Assembly (NCBI RefSeq): GCF_004123795.1
Contig: NZ_MSSM01000042.1
Location: forward strand, 1 to 33,242
Reading direction: 5' to 3'
Length of the DNA stretch: 33,242 nt
DNA from: Lacticaseibacillus chiayiensis
GTDB taxonomy: Bacteria; Bacillota; Bacilli; Lactobacillales; Lactobacillaceae
Shown: piece after piece, positions 1 to 7,707 of the stretch
How positions within the stretch are numbered: the stretch's first letter is position 1
Layout of the letters: every line of letters starts with the position of its first letter
Program-made: the position numbers and the translations under genes
Notes under the pieces: model-generated
What the model saw: the letters and a program-made list of their open reading frames with translations, nothing else
Told to the model about the DNA's origin: nothing
The model's database searches: none

Positions 1-213
1 ATGTCGCGACCGGGAACGCCCTATGACAACGCACCAATGGAGCGCTGGTGGAACGAATTTAAACTGCGGTGGATGGATCGTCATCCAATGGCAAAGACTT
101 ACAAGGAATTCGTCCAGCTCGTTGAAGATGGGATCCACTATTTCAATCACGATAATCGTTCAGAACAAAGAGACGGCCTTACCCCAGAAGAATACTGGAA
201 TAAGGCCATCTAA
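1..213 (+). mobile_element. IS3-family transposase (OrfB), C-terminal end
   Basis: This is the last 70 residues of a DDE integrase-type transposase of the IS3/IS150 group, cut by the left edge of the window. The stretch SRPGTPYDNAPMERWW contains the conserved glutamate of the DDE catalytic triad (in PMERWW), followed by the usual FKLRW and the C-terminal YFNHDNRSEQRDGLTPEEYW block. A full OrfB is about 280 residues, so most of the protein lies outside the window, and the ATG at position 1 is probably internal. The family call is secure; the exact IS is not known. Confidence 0.9.
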
Positions 214-240
214 AAGCTACCAAAATTTTATATTATTTCA

Positions 241-257
241 TCTGTCAACTTGACAGA
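241..257. repeat. Short perfect palindrome near the IS3 element end
   Basis: TCTGTCAA and TTGACAGA are perfect reverse complements around one central base. It lies about 28 nt after the transposase stop, where the right end of an IS3-type element is expected, so it may be part of the terminal inverted repeat. It lacks a T-run and is not a good terminator. The left end is outside the window, so this cannot be confirmed. Confidence 0.4.
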
Positions 258-340
258 GCCGACCGCAAAAAATGTTGTCCTTTCCAAGTTGACTTATTCT
301 TACTTTACGGAAAATGAAGTTTAGTTCTTGAAGAACAATG

Positions 341-349
341 TGGTATAAT
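341..349 (+). promoter_or_regulatory. Extended -10 promoter for the RT leader RNA
   Basis: TGGTATAAT is a perfect extended -10 element (TG, one base, TATAAT). No good -35 is present at the usual spacing (TTAGTT at 321-326, 17-nt spacer), as is common for extended -10 promoters. Transcription would begin near 355-358 and run through a long structured leader into the reverse transcriptase gene. Confidence 0.65.
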
Positions 350-355
350 GTTTTT

Positions 356-670
356 ACCGATTCTGATATGATACTATTCGACATTAGTCGCAGATGAGAC
401 TTCCGCAACGCTAGCCGGCGTTAATGTCAAGCATGATTGCTCGATAATGACTCTGATGAGCGTGGTCACGATGCATTCCAGCATTAGTGTGCCTCCTTGT
501 TGATGGCTAACTACCGATACGGTTATAACAATTCTTATTATAATTGTAATGTTAAATGTATTCATTCGTCTGATGAAGATGGATGTTATTTTCGAATCAA
601 CGTATCATTGAGGAGATAAGATAGACAGGCGTGGCTTTCGACAAATACGGTCGAATAGGTTGCGCCTGAT
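356..670 (+). ncRNA. Structured leader, candidate RT-associated ncRNA
   Basis: About 330 nt separate the promoter from the reverse transcriptase start, with no ORF preceded by a ribosome binding site. The sequence folds by eye into nested stems. A long-range closing stem pairs 368-374 with 602-608 (ATGATAC/GTATCAT) and 376-380 with 593-597 (ATTCG/CGAAT). A branched domain pairs 380-385 with 423-428 and 407-411 with 418-422, with a small hairpin at 386-401. Further hairpins lie at 439-461, 467-489, 513-523 and 525-550. A last strong hairpin pairs 626-631 with 663-668 and 637-642 with 650-655, just before the Shine-Dalgarno sequence. A long structured RNA directly upstream of an unknown-group RT is the arrangement in DRT2 and DRT9 defence loci, where it serves as template or cofactor. 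The boundaries and the role here are inferred. Confidence 0.6.
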
Positions 671-688
671 TTCATTCGGAGGTATATT

Positions 689-2269
689 ATGGATCCAGTC
701 ATGCGGGTTGGGGTACAGGCACTGGAAAAACTTAATGGTAAGAATTATCTTCATTTTGATTTTCAAGTTACCGAAAAGGAAAGAAGACGATTAATTTCGG
801 ACATCTCTACTGGAAATATTATTCATCACCGATACCTGCCATTTATTTCTTTTGAGATTCGATTTCGGATTTTTCGTTTCAAAGAAAAGAAGGCCGTGCC
901 AAAATCACGTAAGATTATGTTACCTTCGCATCATGATGCTTTAACATATCGTTATTACGGTAAAGCCTTAAATCGCATATATTCTGACTACGCTATTAGT
1001 CATGACATTAATGATGTTGCCGTTGCATATCGCGAAGCTCAGCCTGGTGTACATCTATCAAACATCACTATCGCGAAAGAAGTCTTTGATTACACAACCT
1101 CGTTTCCCAAATCATGGATTATTAAAGGTGACTTCCATCATTTTTTTGATACGCTGGACCATCAACACCTTGCGCTTAATCTCCGGAAAGTGTTCGGAAG
1201 AGATATGCCCAAGGATTGGAGCAAAATGCTTCGGTCAATTACACAATATCAATCCATTAGTCGAAAAACCTTAGAAAGGCAGCTTCAAGTGGCACGCGTA
1301 AGAGTTGCATATCGATCAAACGGGTCACAAAAGCCCAAAGCGCGGGCATACGTTAGCAATTTAAAAAAACTTGGGCAACTCATTAGAAATAAACAGATTC
1401 GTTTTTCTGGGAAAAACCATGTAGGTATTCCTCAGGGAACTGCTGTCAGCGCCGTGTTGGCGAATGTCTATATGATTGATTTTGACGAATGGCTGATGAA
1501 ACGGTGTGAGGGATTCGGCGGACTTTATCGCCGATATTCGGATGACTTTATTATTGTATTATCGGGAGATCAGCTTAATAAGGCATCTGTCGAGAATTTT
1601 ATGTCAGAAATTATCCGGAAAAGCCAAGATTTACTGCATTTGAAGATTGAGCCAACAAAAACTAAGCTGTACTTATATGAACAAAACAGTCATGAAGTAA
1701 CACTGTTTTATGATCACGGTACAAGGAAAACAAAACCTGGCAAAATTGACTATCTTGGATTTATCTTTGACGGGGTTTCTGTCTCAATGCGGCCGAAGAG
1801 TATCTATAAGTTCATTTATAGAGGTCGTCGAGAAGTCGGCAAGTATATTACATTTGGTCGTTCATATGATCTGGTCAGACAAGGGCTTACCGAGTCTGAC
1901 ATTATCCAAAATAAAGTTGTTCCTAAATATGTTCTAAGTTCTACTGGTTATCGGAGAGGCTATGTAGCACCAAACATACATCAAGTACTTCAATATCTTG
2001 GCCGGCTTCAGGAGATTAGACAAATGAAGCCTGGGACACTCCATTCTGTCCACAAGGGCGTAACGATTCGCTATTTGAGCGGTGAGGTAAAGAAGCCGAG
2101 ATCATCAATGTTAGGATATGCTTTAAGGGCACAGGAAGCATTTGAAGTGGGCAAGCCGAAGTATCGAGTTGTGATCAAGCGTCAAGTTTTACGTCAGATC
2201 AGGCGTAACCAGAGGAAGCTTCATCAAGGCCGTGAGAATTATAAATTATGGAAACGCTTTAAATTTTGA
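689..2269 (+). CDS. Reverse transcriptase, DRT/UG-like, probable anti-phage
   Basis: A 526-residue RNA-directed DNA polymerase. Catalytic aspartates are visible in motif A (KGDFHHFFDTLDH, D148) and motif C (YRRYSDDFIIV, D285 and D286). Motif B is GIPQGTAVSAVLANVYM (246-262), the motif D-like region is LKIEPTKTKL (318-327) and motif E-like is YLGFIFDG (355-362). The N-terminal block with MLPSHHDALTYRYY and DVAVAYR is characteristic of bacterial unknown-group RTs. The 160-residue basic C-terminal part matches no domain I recognise. There is no maturase or endonuclease domain, which argues against a group II intron, and no retron-type VTG motif. Start choice: GGAGG lies 6 nt before the ATG. The gene is preceded by a structured leader and followed by its own terminator, so it looks like a stand-alone defence unit. 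DRT2/UG2 and DRT9/UG28 are the closest architectures I can suggest; the subgroup cannot be fixed without a tree. Confidence 0.88.
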   Translation: MDPVMRVGVQALEKLNGKNYLHFDFQVTEKERRRLISDISTGNIIHHRYLPFISFEIRFRIFRFKEKKAVPKSRKIMLPSHHDALTYRYYGKALNRIYSDYAISHDINDVAVAYREAQPGVHLSNITIAKEVFDYTTSFPKSWIIKGDFHHFFDTLDHQHLALNLRKVFGRDMPKDWSKMLRSITQYQSISRKTLERQLQVARVRVAYRSNGSQKPKARAYVSNLKKLGQLIRNKQIRFSGKNHVGIPQGTAVSAVLANVYMIDFDEWLMKRCEGFGGLYRRYSDDFIIVLSGDQLNKASVENFMSEIIRKSQDLLHLKIEPTKTKLYLYEQNSHEVTLFYDHGTRKTKPGKIDYLGFIFDGVSVSMRPKSIYKFIYRGRREVGKYITFGRSYDLVRQGLTESDIIQNKVVPKYVLSSTGYRRGYVAPNIHQVLQYLGRLQEIRQMKPGTLHSVHKGVTIRYLSGEVKKPRSSMLGYALRAQEAFEVGKPKYRVVIKRQVLRQIRRNQRKLHQGRENYKLWKRFKF

Positions 2270-2355
2270 ACTGATGAGATTGGCTAAGCATGTTATTCGA
2301 GTTATAGTGACCACAGTATGACAACTATCCTTAATCCAGAGGTTAGCCTTTATTC

Positions 2356-2405
2356 AAAAAAGCTGGAGCACCAACGATACAAATCGTTGAAGCTTCAGCT
2401 TTTTC
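2356..2405 (+). terminator. Rho-independent terminator of the RT gene
   Basis: A two-part stem (AAAAGCTGGAGC with GCTTCAGCTTTT, and inner AACGAT with ATCGTT) ends in a T-run about 90 nt after the RT stop. It closes a promoter-leader-RT-terminator unit. Confidence 0.85.
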
Positions 2406-2511
2406 GTTGTGCGTTTTTTAAGAATCAGAAAGTCTTGGTTAAATATTGCGTTTTGTATTGCAAAAAATAGTGCATGATGTAAAATTTGAGAGCAGGATGG
2501 TGTAACATTCG

Positions 2512-2694
2512 TCATTCATTGTTTTTGCTATCATCCATGTTATCGAGAGCATATTCACAAGCTTGAATGACAAATCCTGAGAAAGTGACACCTTTACCTT
2601 CAATGGCCTTTTCAATTTTCCCTACAAGTTCAAGGGGAAAGCGAATTGTTTTATTTTCGGTTTCTTTACGATCTGGGCGAATTTTGAAAGTCAT
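2512..2694 (-). CDS. Small ribbon-helix-helix DNA-binding protein
   Basis: A 60-residue protein whose sequence (NKTIRFPLELVGKIEKAI, then a helix VTFSGFVIQACEYALDNM) has the beta-strand plus two helices of an Arc/MetJ ribbon-helix-helix fold, resembling small phage or plasmid RHH proteins of the YlcI/YnfO type. RHH proteins bind DNA as dimers, usually repressing their own promoter. A strong AGGAGGTGAT site lies just upstream of the start (complement of 2700-2708). It is transcribed divergently from the membrane protein at 2865, and the intervening 170 nt holds nested inverted repeats that are good operator candidates. No toxin partner is adjacent, so an antitoxin role is not supported. Confidence 0.7.
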   Translation of the reverse strand: MTFKIRPDRKETENKTIRFPLELVGKIEKAIEGKGVTFSGFVIQACEYALDNMDDSKNNE

Positions 2695-2746
2695 TCTTAT
2701 ATCACCTCCTGCAAGATAATTGTAGGAAATGACCGTGAATAAATAT

Positions 2747-2780
2747 GCATTGCATTTAGCAATATATACGCAATGCTAAA
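2747..2780. promoter_or_regulatory. Nested inverted repeats, candidate operator
   Basis: Two interleaved perfect 7-bp inverted repeats: GCATTGC (2747-2753) with GCAATGC (2770-2776), and TTTAGCA (2755-2761) with TGCTAAA (2774-2780). They lie between the divergent RHH gene and the membrane-protein gene, and overlap a weak promoter-like TTGCAT/TGCTAA pair. The RHH protein is the obvious candidate ligand; that is an inference. Confidence 0.5.
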
Positions 2781-2864
2781 GAAAGGGGGATCGCAAGTAG
2801 TCAGGAAACTTGTGTCGATTAATGGAGGCAAAAATCACAATGGTTGGGGAAGGAATTAATCAGT

Positions 2865-4007
2865 ATGAAAGTCAAGGAGCTATTTCAAAAGCATCGGAAG
2901 TTATTCATTGCTGCCATCATTGGCGTTGTGGTTGTGTTTGGTGTTTTTAAATTTATTGCAAGTCAGCCCGCAAACGTTTTATCCTATATTTCGCCTAAAT
3001 TTGAAGGATACAACGGTTATGGCACGGTGAGTTACAACAGCGATCAAGTGACAAAGAAAATTGAATCTATTTTGTTAACTAAAAATGGTATCTCCCAGAA
3101 TGACGCGGAAGCAATTATTAATGACCATGTACCAACTAAGTTTCTTACAGATATCAAAGAAGCTAGCAAGCTGGCGGATGCAAAAAAGCAGTTAGATAGT
3201 GTCAAGGTTTCCTTTAATAAGGATTCAAAATTGTCCAATGGCGATACAGTAAAGCTTACTGTAGATGCTACCAAGGATTTGCCTATTAAGGGCGGAACTA
3301 AGGCTTTTAAAGTCTCTGGATTGAAGAAGACAGAAAGCTATACGCTCAAAGATGTGATGGGTAACTATAGACCGACGTTTTCTGGCATTGACGGATATGG
3401 GGAATTAAAGTCCAATAAGAAGTCTGGTGCTCATCTTTCGGTTGACCCAGACAAAAGCTTAAAGAATGGCGATCAAGTCAAGGTTAAATTATCTTCTGAT
3501 TATCGATACGTACAGCTTAATAAGGGGCACGTCTTATCTGGCTCCGATCATGTCAACTTTAAGGTTACAGGATTAACGCCTGTATCTGATATTACGGACT
3601 GGGCTAAGTTAAAATCTGATATTTTGGCCGATGTGCAGTCTGAACACGAATCAGGAGAGATTTCTAAGTACGACGTGAAGTCGATGGCGACTTATGTCAG
3701 CGTTGCAGATAATTACTACCCGAACTTCGGTAGTGATGAGGCATACAGAAAGGTTCCTGCATCGGCGAAATATGTTAGTTTTGTCACTGTCGTAAAAATT
3801 ACGGAAACTGCCGGCATTGGTACTCCAAATGTTACGTATCGAAATTATGGTTATAATGATCTTCCCTATTATGATGGTAAGCTCCATACCGAAAATCCTA
3901 ATCAACTTAAATATTCTAAATTTTTTGGATTTTCGGCAAAAACTGAACAGGCCGCGATATCTGACTTTAAAGCCAGTCATTCAAATGCTCGAGAATTAAA
4001 GTTATAA
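2865..4007 (+). CDS. Membrane-anchored protein with two extracellular repeats
   Basis: About 380 residues. A short basic N-terminus (KVKELFQKHRK) precedes one transmembrane helix (LFIAAIIGVVVVFGVFKFI), predicting a type II protein with a large extracellular part. Two repeats of about 100-110 residues follow, each opening with an aromatic-glycine motif (FEGYNGYG, FSGIDGYG) and containing an NGD strand (LSNGDTVKL, LKNGDQVKV). This recalls extracytoplasmic repeats of TcaA-like proteins, but the N-terminal zinc ribbon of that family is absent. The ATG at 2865 is preferred because GGAAGG lies about 10 nt upstream; a TTG at 2844 is also in frame. The gene lies 84 nt before a lipoprotein gene and is probably cotranscribed with it. 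Function is unknown; a cell-envelope role is inferred. Confidence 0.65.
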   Translation: MKVKELFQKHRKLFIAAIIGVVVVFGVFKFIASQPANVLSYISPKFEGYNGYGTVSYNSDQVTKKIESILLTKNGISQNDAEAIINDHVPTKFLTDIKEASKLADAKKQLDSVKVSFNKDSKLSNGDTVKLTVDATKDLPIKGGTKAFKVSGLKKTESYTLKDVMGNYRPTFSGIDGYGELKSNKKSGAHLSVDPDKSLKNGDQVKVKLSSDYRYVQLNKGHVLSGSDHVNFKVTGLTPVSDITDWAKLKSDILADVQSEHESGEISKYDVKSMATYVSVADNYYPNFGSDEAYRKVPASAKYVSFVTVVKITETAGIGTPNVTYRNYGYNDLPYYDGKLHTENPNQLKYSKFFGFSAKTEQAAISDFKASHSNARELKL

Positions 4008-4091
4008 GAATACTGCAAAAAGATTTTACAGATGAAGATAAAGTCTAACTGTGTAAAGAAAACTATTAAGGCCTAATTTGGAGGGTTAAGC

Positions 4092-4874
4092 ATGAACAGG
4101 TATGTTCGAAAAAGGATATTCATGATCCTCACGGCACTGTGCCTTACAGTGATTCTTGTTGGATGTAGAGAGAATGGAAAAAGTGCGAAGTCTTCAAGAG
4201 GATCTTCTACTCCTGAACGAATTTCTTTTGTAAAGAAAGGCTATGAAAGTGCGCCTTTTTATTGGCTTGATGTTTCCGATTCAAGTTCCACACCGCTTGG
4301 AAAAGATTCAATGGTTCACACCATTATTAAAACAGAAGCTGGAAAGATAATTGGAATAGAAGTCCCATCTAAGTATGATACATTAGGAAAAATTGCCAAG
4401 TTTAGCTCTTTGGGAAGTGCCTACAAAGCAATTCTGAAAGAGAGCAAAGCTGAATTCGAAAAAAGAAGAAAATCAGATATGACGGATGAAGTAGAGCTTT
4501 CTATGCTTTCGCCTAGCGATAGAGAGAAGAGGGTTGCAATTTTGAAGGCATCTAAGTTCGGTGCTAGGGAAATTGCGATAAAGGGAGAAATAGAAACTGA
4601 TTCGACTGGAAATAAGGTTAGCAAAGAGTATGTCGACTATATCGAAGCACAAATATCTGTGGGTGGCGGAGCAGAACAAACTGGACCAGCTTTAGCTTAT
4701 GACAAAAGGTATCTAACACTCACGAGCGCCATGCCTGGAGTAGCTAAAGTTTACGATAAAACGTACGGAGGTTATTTTGGATCAGATAGTTTGATCCTAA
4801 CAGAGAGGACTAAAAACACCGTAATATCTTTAGACGGCATGAAACAAAAGCACATGACAGTGAGCGACGATTGA
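4092..4874 (+). CDS. Putative lipoprotein of unknown function
   Basis: A 260-residue protein with a lipoprotein signal peptide: basic MNRYVRKR, a hydrophobic core, then the lipobox LVGC at about residues 22-25, so the mature chain starts at the cysteine and is tethered to the outer face of the membrane. A Ser/Lys-rich linker (GKSAKSSRGSSTPE) precedes a soluble domain that I do not recognise. The start is supported by GGAGGG about 6 nt upstream. It follows the membrane-anchored repeat protein by 84 nt and ends in a hairpin terminator, so the two probably form one envelope-associated transcription unit. Confidence 0.7.
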   Translation: MNRYVRKRIFMILTALCLTVILVGCRENGKSAKSSRGSSTPERISFVKKGYESAPFYWLDVSDSSSTPLGKDSMVHTIIKTEAGKIIGIEVPSKYDTLGKIAKFSSLGSAYKAILKESKAEFEKRRKSDMTDEVELSMLSPSDREKRVAILKASKFGAREIAIKGEIETDSTGNKVSKEYVDYIEAQISVGGGAEQTGPALAYDKRYLTLTSAMPGVAKVYDKTYGGYFGSDSLILTERTKNTVISLDGMKQKHMTVSDD

Positions 4875-4898
4875 GAGAGAAAATTGTCACCGCTTGTA

Positions 4899-4941
4899 CG
4901 GCCTATTATCTGAAATTGAAATTGTAGGCCGAGAAGTTTTT
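4899..4941 (+). terminator. Terminator after the lipoprotein gene
   Basis: CGGCCTA and TAGGCCG form a perfect 7-bp stem about 25 nt after the stop codon, followed within 6 nt by TTTTT. The loop is long (about 19 nt), so strength is uncertain. Confidence 0.6.
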
Positions 4942-5012
4942 CGTCTGGAGTTATTGAACAATGTTTTTAATTGAACAGTCAGGCAGCAACCATGATTTTG
5001 GAGGAAGCAAAA

Positions 5013-7442
5013 ATGAGGGCAAAAAATAATCTCGTAAAGGGCGCACTGTACACAGGTGTGGCAATGGCTACATTATTTTCAACTCAGTTGGGTAACGAGC
5101 AAGTGGTGAGGGCAAGTACACAGGATCCGGGTACGCAGAACACGTCGACTGATCAAGTATCAGTCCAAAAAGACGGTGACAACCACACGCAACCAAAGAA
5201 TGCGCAAGAATATGACAAGAACGTTGCAATAGCGCAAGATCAGCTGGATCAGGCTAATCAAGCGGCTAAGACAAAACAGGAACAGGCTGATAAGGCGAAA
5301 AACGATCTTGCAGCTAAACAAACCGAAATTGAGCAGGCCCAAAAGAATGCTGAGGCAGCTAAGCAGGCAGCGGATGCAGCGAACCAAGCTACCAAAGACG
5401 CTCAGGCTAAGATTGATGAAACTCAGAAAAAGAGTGACGCGCTGCCAGCAACACAAGAAGATGCTCAGAAACAGGCGGACAAAGCTAAAGACGATTTGGC
5501 TGCAAGCGAGCAGAAAGTAAACGAGCAACAAAGTCAGGTTAATGCGGCACAGGATCAGGCAAGTGCTGCGGACAAACAGCAACAAACGGCACAGTCAGCT
5601 GTTGATGCAGCTAATAATAAGGTGAACAGTGACGAGCAAGCTGCCAATGCAGCAAGCGATGCGGTAGATAAGGCGCAACAGGATGTTAATAGCCATCAAG
5701 TTACCGAAGATGCCCAGGCTAAAGCTGTGGCAGCGGCAAAAGACAAACTAGCGCAAAACGCCGCTGATCAAGCCGCACTTAATCAAAAGATTGCCGAAGC
5801 AGAAAAAGAAAAGACGGCAGCGGAAGCACCGCAAGCAGTGGTTGATTTTTCGCAGGATTATTCCAATATCTTGTTGGATTCCAAGTTTACGGACGAGCAA
5901 CATATTGTTCAGCCAATGCCAGAGAATCAGAAGTATGTGCCAAACATGGATAATGTGCGCACTTATTTCACGCAGTATCTTAATCAGCTGCGCACCTTGA
6001 ATGGACAGCCACCTATTCAAATGTCAGATGCCGTTAACAAAGTAGCCCAAGTTAATGCAGATGCCCAAACAGCAACAAGCCTTGATCATCTCGGCGCGGG
6101 ATATTATGAGAATCTAGCTCGAATGAGTGGCGTGTTGTCTGATAAAGAATTTGCATATGACATTTTGACCGGTTGGTATGATGAGACCAACAATGTCTAC
6201 CCTAAAGGCCAAGCTAAGCATTATGGGCATCGAGCTAATTTGCTGTATACTGCTGGCAATTTTGGCCTCGCGTACAATGCAAAGACTGGGGCCGTTGCTT
6301 TTGAAGCTGACGGCGTGAACATGACGGCGGAACAATCAAAGCTGCTAAATGATCTTTTTTATAGTAAGGGAGATTCAGACACCTTAGCCCTGCCAAACTT
6401 CATCTTTGACTATACTGTTGAGAAACCAGCAGATCAGGCTAAGGCCGCTGCTCTCGGCATTCAGATTAACCAAATGAACGCCCAGTTAGATACGCTGGTT
6501 AAAGATGGTAAAGTATTGGAGAATAACGTCCAAACTGAACAGGCAGCTTTGAATGCCTTGTATGCTGATGGTGCTAAGCTCAACCAAGCGTTGAACGATG
6601 CAACGGCTGCAAAGACTAAGGCTGATGCTCAGTTGGAAACTAGCCGTCAGGACCTTACTAACGCGCAAGCATCCTTGGTAAGTAGCACAGATGCTGTAAC
6701 AAAAGCTCATGCACAGTTAAATAGTGCGAAGGCTGACCTGCTGAAAGCACAGCAAGATGCTGACGCTGCTAAAACGCGCGCTGACGATGCTGTTAAGACA
6801 GTTCAATCACTTAGCAGCATGAAAGCAGCATTGGCAAAGGACTTGGCTAATGCTAAAGACGAACTGCGTGCAGCCCAGTTGGATAGTGCTGACAAGCAGC
6901 AAGCTCTAGTTGCCGCACAAGACAAGCTTGCCTCCTTGGAAGCGGGTTTACCTGCTCTCAAGACAAATCTCAGCAAAGCCCAAGCAGAATTAGCAACAGC
7001 TCTGTTGGACGTTCATGATGCAGAAAACAATTTGAAACAAGTCAAAGCCAACAAGTCTGCTGACATGATTCAGGCTGAAAAAGAAGCTCAGGAAAAAGCG
7101 GAGCAGCAGAAGAAGCAAGAGGAACAGCGGAAACAAGAGGAAAAGAAGAAACAAGAGGAGCAACAGCGCAAGGAAGCTGAAGAGAAAGCCAAAGGTCAGC
7201 AAAACAAGACAGACAAAGGAGCCGGCCAAGGAACAACAAAGCCGCAACCACTTGATGTCAAAACGAAGACTGATGAAGGTCAACATCTTAAACCGCTCGC
7301 GGCGAAACCAGTAACATCTGTCACGGCTGAGAAGTCATATCCACAAACTGGCGATACTAACTCATTGGTAAGCGTGGTTGTTGGGTTGTTCATTACCTTG
7401 TTCTCAATGATGGCGCTTTTGTTTAAATCCAAGAAAGCTTAA
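5013..7442 (+). CDS. SEC10/PgrA-like CAP-domain surface protein, sortase anchored
   Basis: About 809 residues. A signal peptide (KGALYTGVAMATLFSTQLG) is followed by an Ala/Gln/Lys-rich coiled coil (about 55-265), a CAP/SCP-like globular domain (about 285-440, with LNQLRTLNG, YENLARMSG and HYGHRANLLY), a second coiled coil (about 470-690), a Lys/Glu/Gln-rich wall-spanning stretch, and a sorting signal with YPQTGD, a hydrophobic helix and a KSKKA tail. YPQTG is a variant of LPxTG. This order matches SEC10/PgrA surface-exclusion proteins, which in enterococcal conjugative plasmids limit mating between cells with the same plasmid; in lactobacilli the role is generally unknown. The ATG at 5013 is preferred because GGAGGA lies about 8 nt upstream; in-frame TTG 4971 and ATG 4992 lack such a site. 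It is monocistronic with a strong terminator. Confidence 0.85.
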   Translation: MRAKNNLVKGALYTGVAMATLFSTQLGNEQVVRASTQDPGTQNTSTDQVSVQKDGDNHTQPKNAQEYDKNVAIAQDQLDQANQAAKTKQEQADKAKNDLAAKQTEIEQAQKNAEAAKQAADAANQATKDAQAKIDETQKKSDALPATQEDAQKQADKAKDDLAASEQKVNEQQSQVNAAQDQASAADKQQQTAQSAVDAANNKVNSDEQAANAASDAVDKAQQDVNSHQVTEDAQAKAVAAAKDKLAQNAADQAALNQKIAEAEKEKTAAEAPQAVVDFSQDYSNILLDSKFTDEQHIVQPMPENQKYVPNMDNVRTYFTQYLNQLRTLNGQPPIQMSDAVNKVAQVNADAQTATSLDHLGAGYYENLARMSGVLSDKEFAYDILTGWYDETNNVYPKGQAKHYGHRANLLYTAGNFGLAYNAKTGAVAFEADGVNMTAEQSKLLNDLFYSKGDSDTLALPNFIFDYTVEKPADQAKAAALGIQINQMNAQLDTLVKDGKVLENNVQTEQAALNALYADGAKLNQALNDATAAKTKADAQLETSRQDLTNAQASLVSSTDAVTKAHAQLNSAKADLLKAQQDADAAKTRADDAVKTVQSLSSMKAALAKDLANAKDELRAAQLDSADKQQALVAAQDKLASLEAGLPALKTNLSKAQAELATALLDVHDAENNLKQVKANKSADMIQAEKEAQEKAEQQKKQEEQRKQEEKKKQEEQQRKEAEEKAKGQQNKTDKGAGQGTTKPQPLDVKTKTDEGQHLKPLAAKPVTSVTAEKSYPQTGDTNSLVSVVVGLFITLFSMMALLFKSKKA

Positions 7443-7566
7443 TGAAGTGACACAAAAAGAGGATCGTTGTGGATCCTCTTTTGCGTTCTTTAAGACGGTT
7501 TTTACAAGTATTTATTTGATTTAAGAAAAAGGAATACGAATTTAAGAAAGTGGAGCGTAAGTTCTT
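7411..7566. repeat. Direct repeat copy A (gene end plus terminator)
   Basis: This segment starts in the last 10 codons of the SEC10/PgrA-like gene (TGGCGCTTTTG...) and runs through the terminator to TAAGTTCTT. The same arrangement recurs at 8552-8707 with equal length and clearly high but imperfect identity. The Fic-like gene lies between the copies, which suggests insertion or rearrangement between two related surface-protein genes. Confidence 0.8.
7451..7485 (+). terminator. Terminator of the SEC10/PgrA-like gene
   Basis: AAAAGAGGATC pairs with GATCCTCTTTT around a 6-nt loop, beginning about 9 nt after the stop. It lies inside the 156-nt segment that is duplicated at 8552-8707. Confidence 0.9.
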
Positions 7567-7707
7567 AGAGAGGCCGCTTAAAAACTCAATAAAGGCAGGC
7601 CTCATATCAGTCAAGAAAAGCTGAGAGAGAATGCCGCAATCATCGACTGACGGAGATGTGCGGTATAATTTAACTAGGTTGAAGAAAATTTTTTGGGAGG
7701 TGCACCA

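Noticed and set aside
374-565. 63-codon minus-strand frame in the RT leader as a normal gene
   Set aside because: No ribosome binding site or promoter on that strand, and the region is better explained as a structured RNA. Its openness is reported only as part of the template hypothesis.
689-2269. Group II intron maturase or retron RT
   Set aside because: No maturase or endonuclease domain, no domain V/VI-like intron sequence downstream, and no retron VTG motif or msr/msd-type inverted repeats that I could see.
5160-5585. Leucine-rich minus-strand frames over the coiled-coil genes
   Set aside because: These arise from the complement of Ala/Lys/Gln-rich repeats and carry no start signals.
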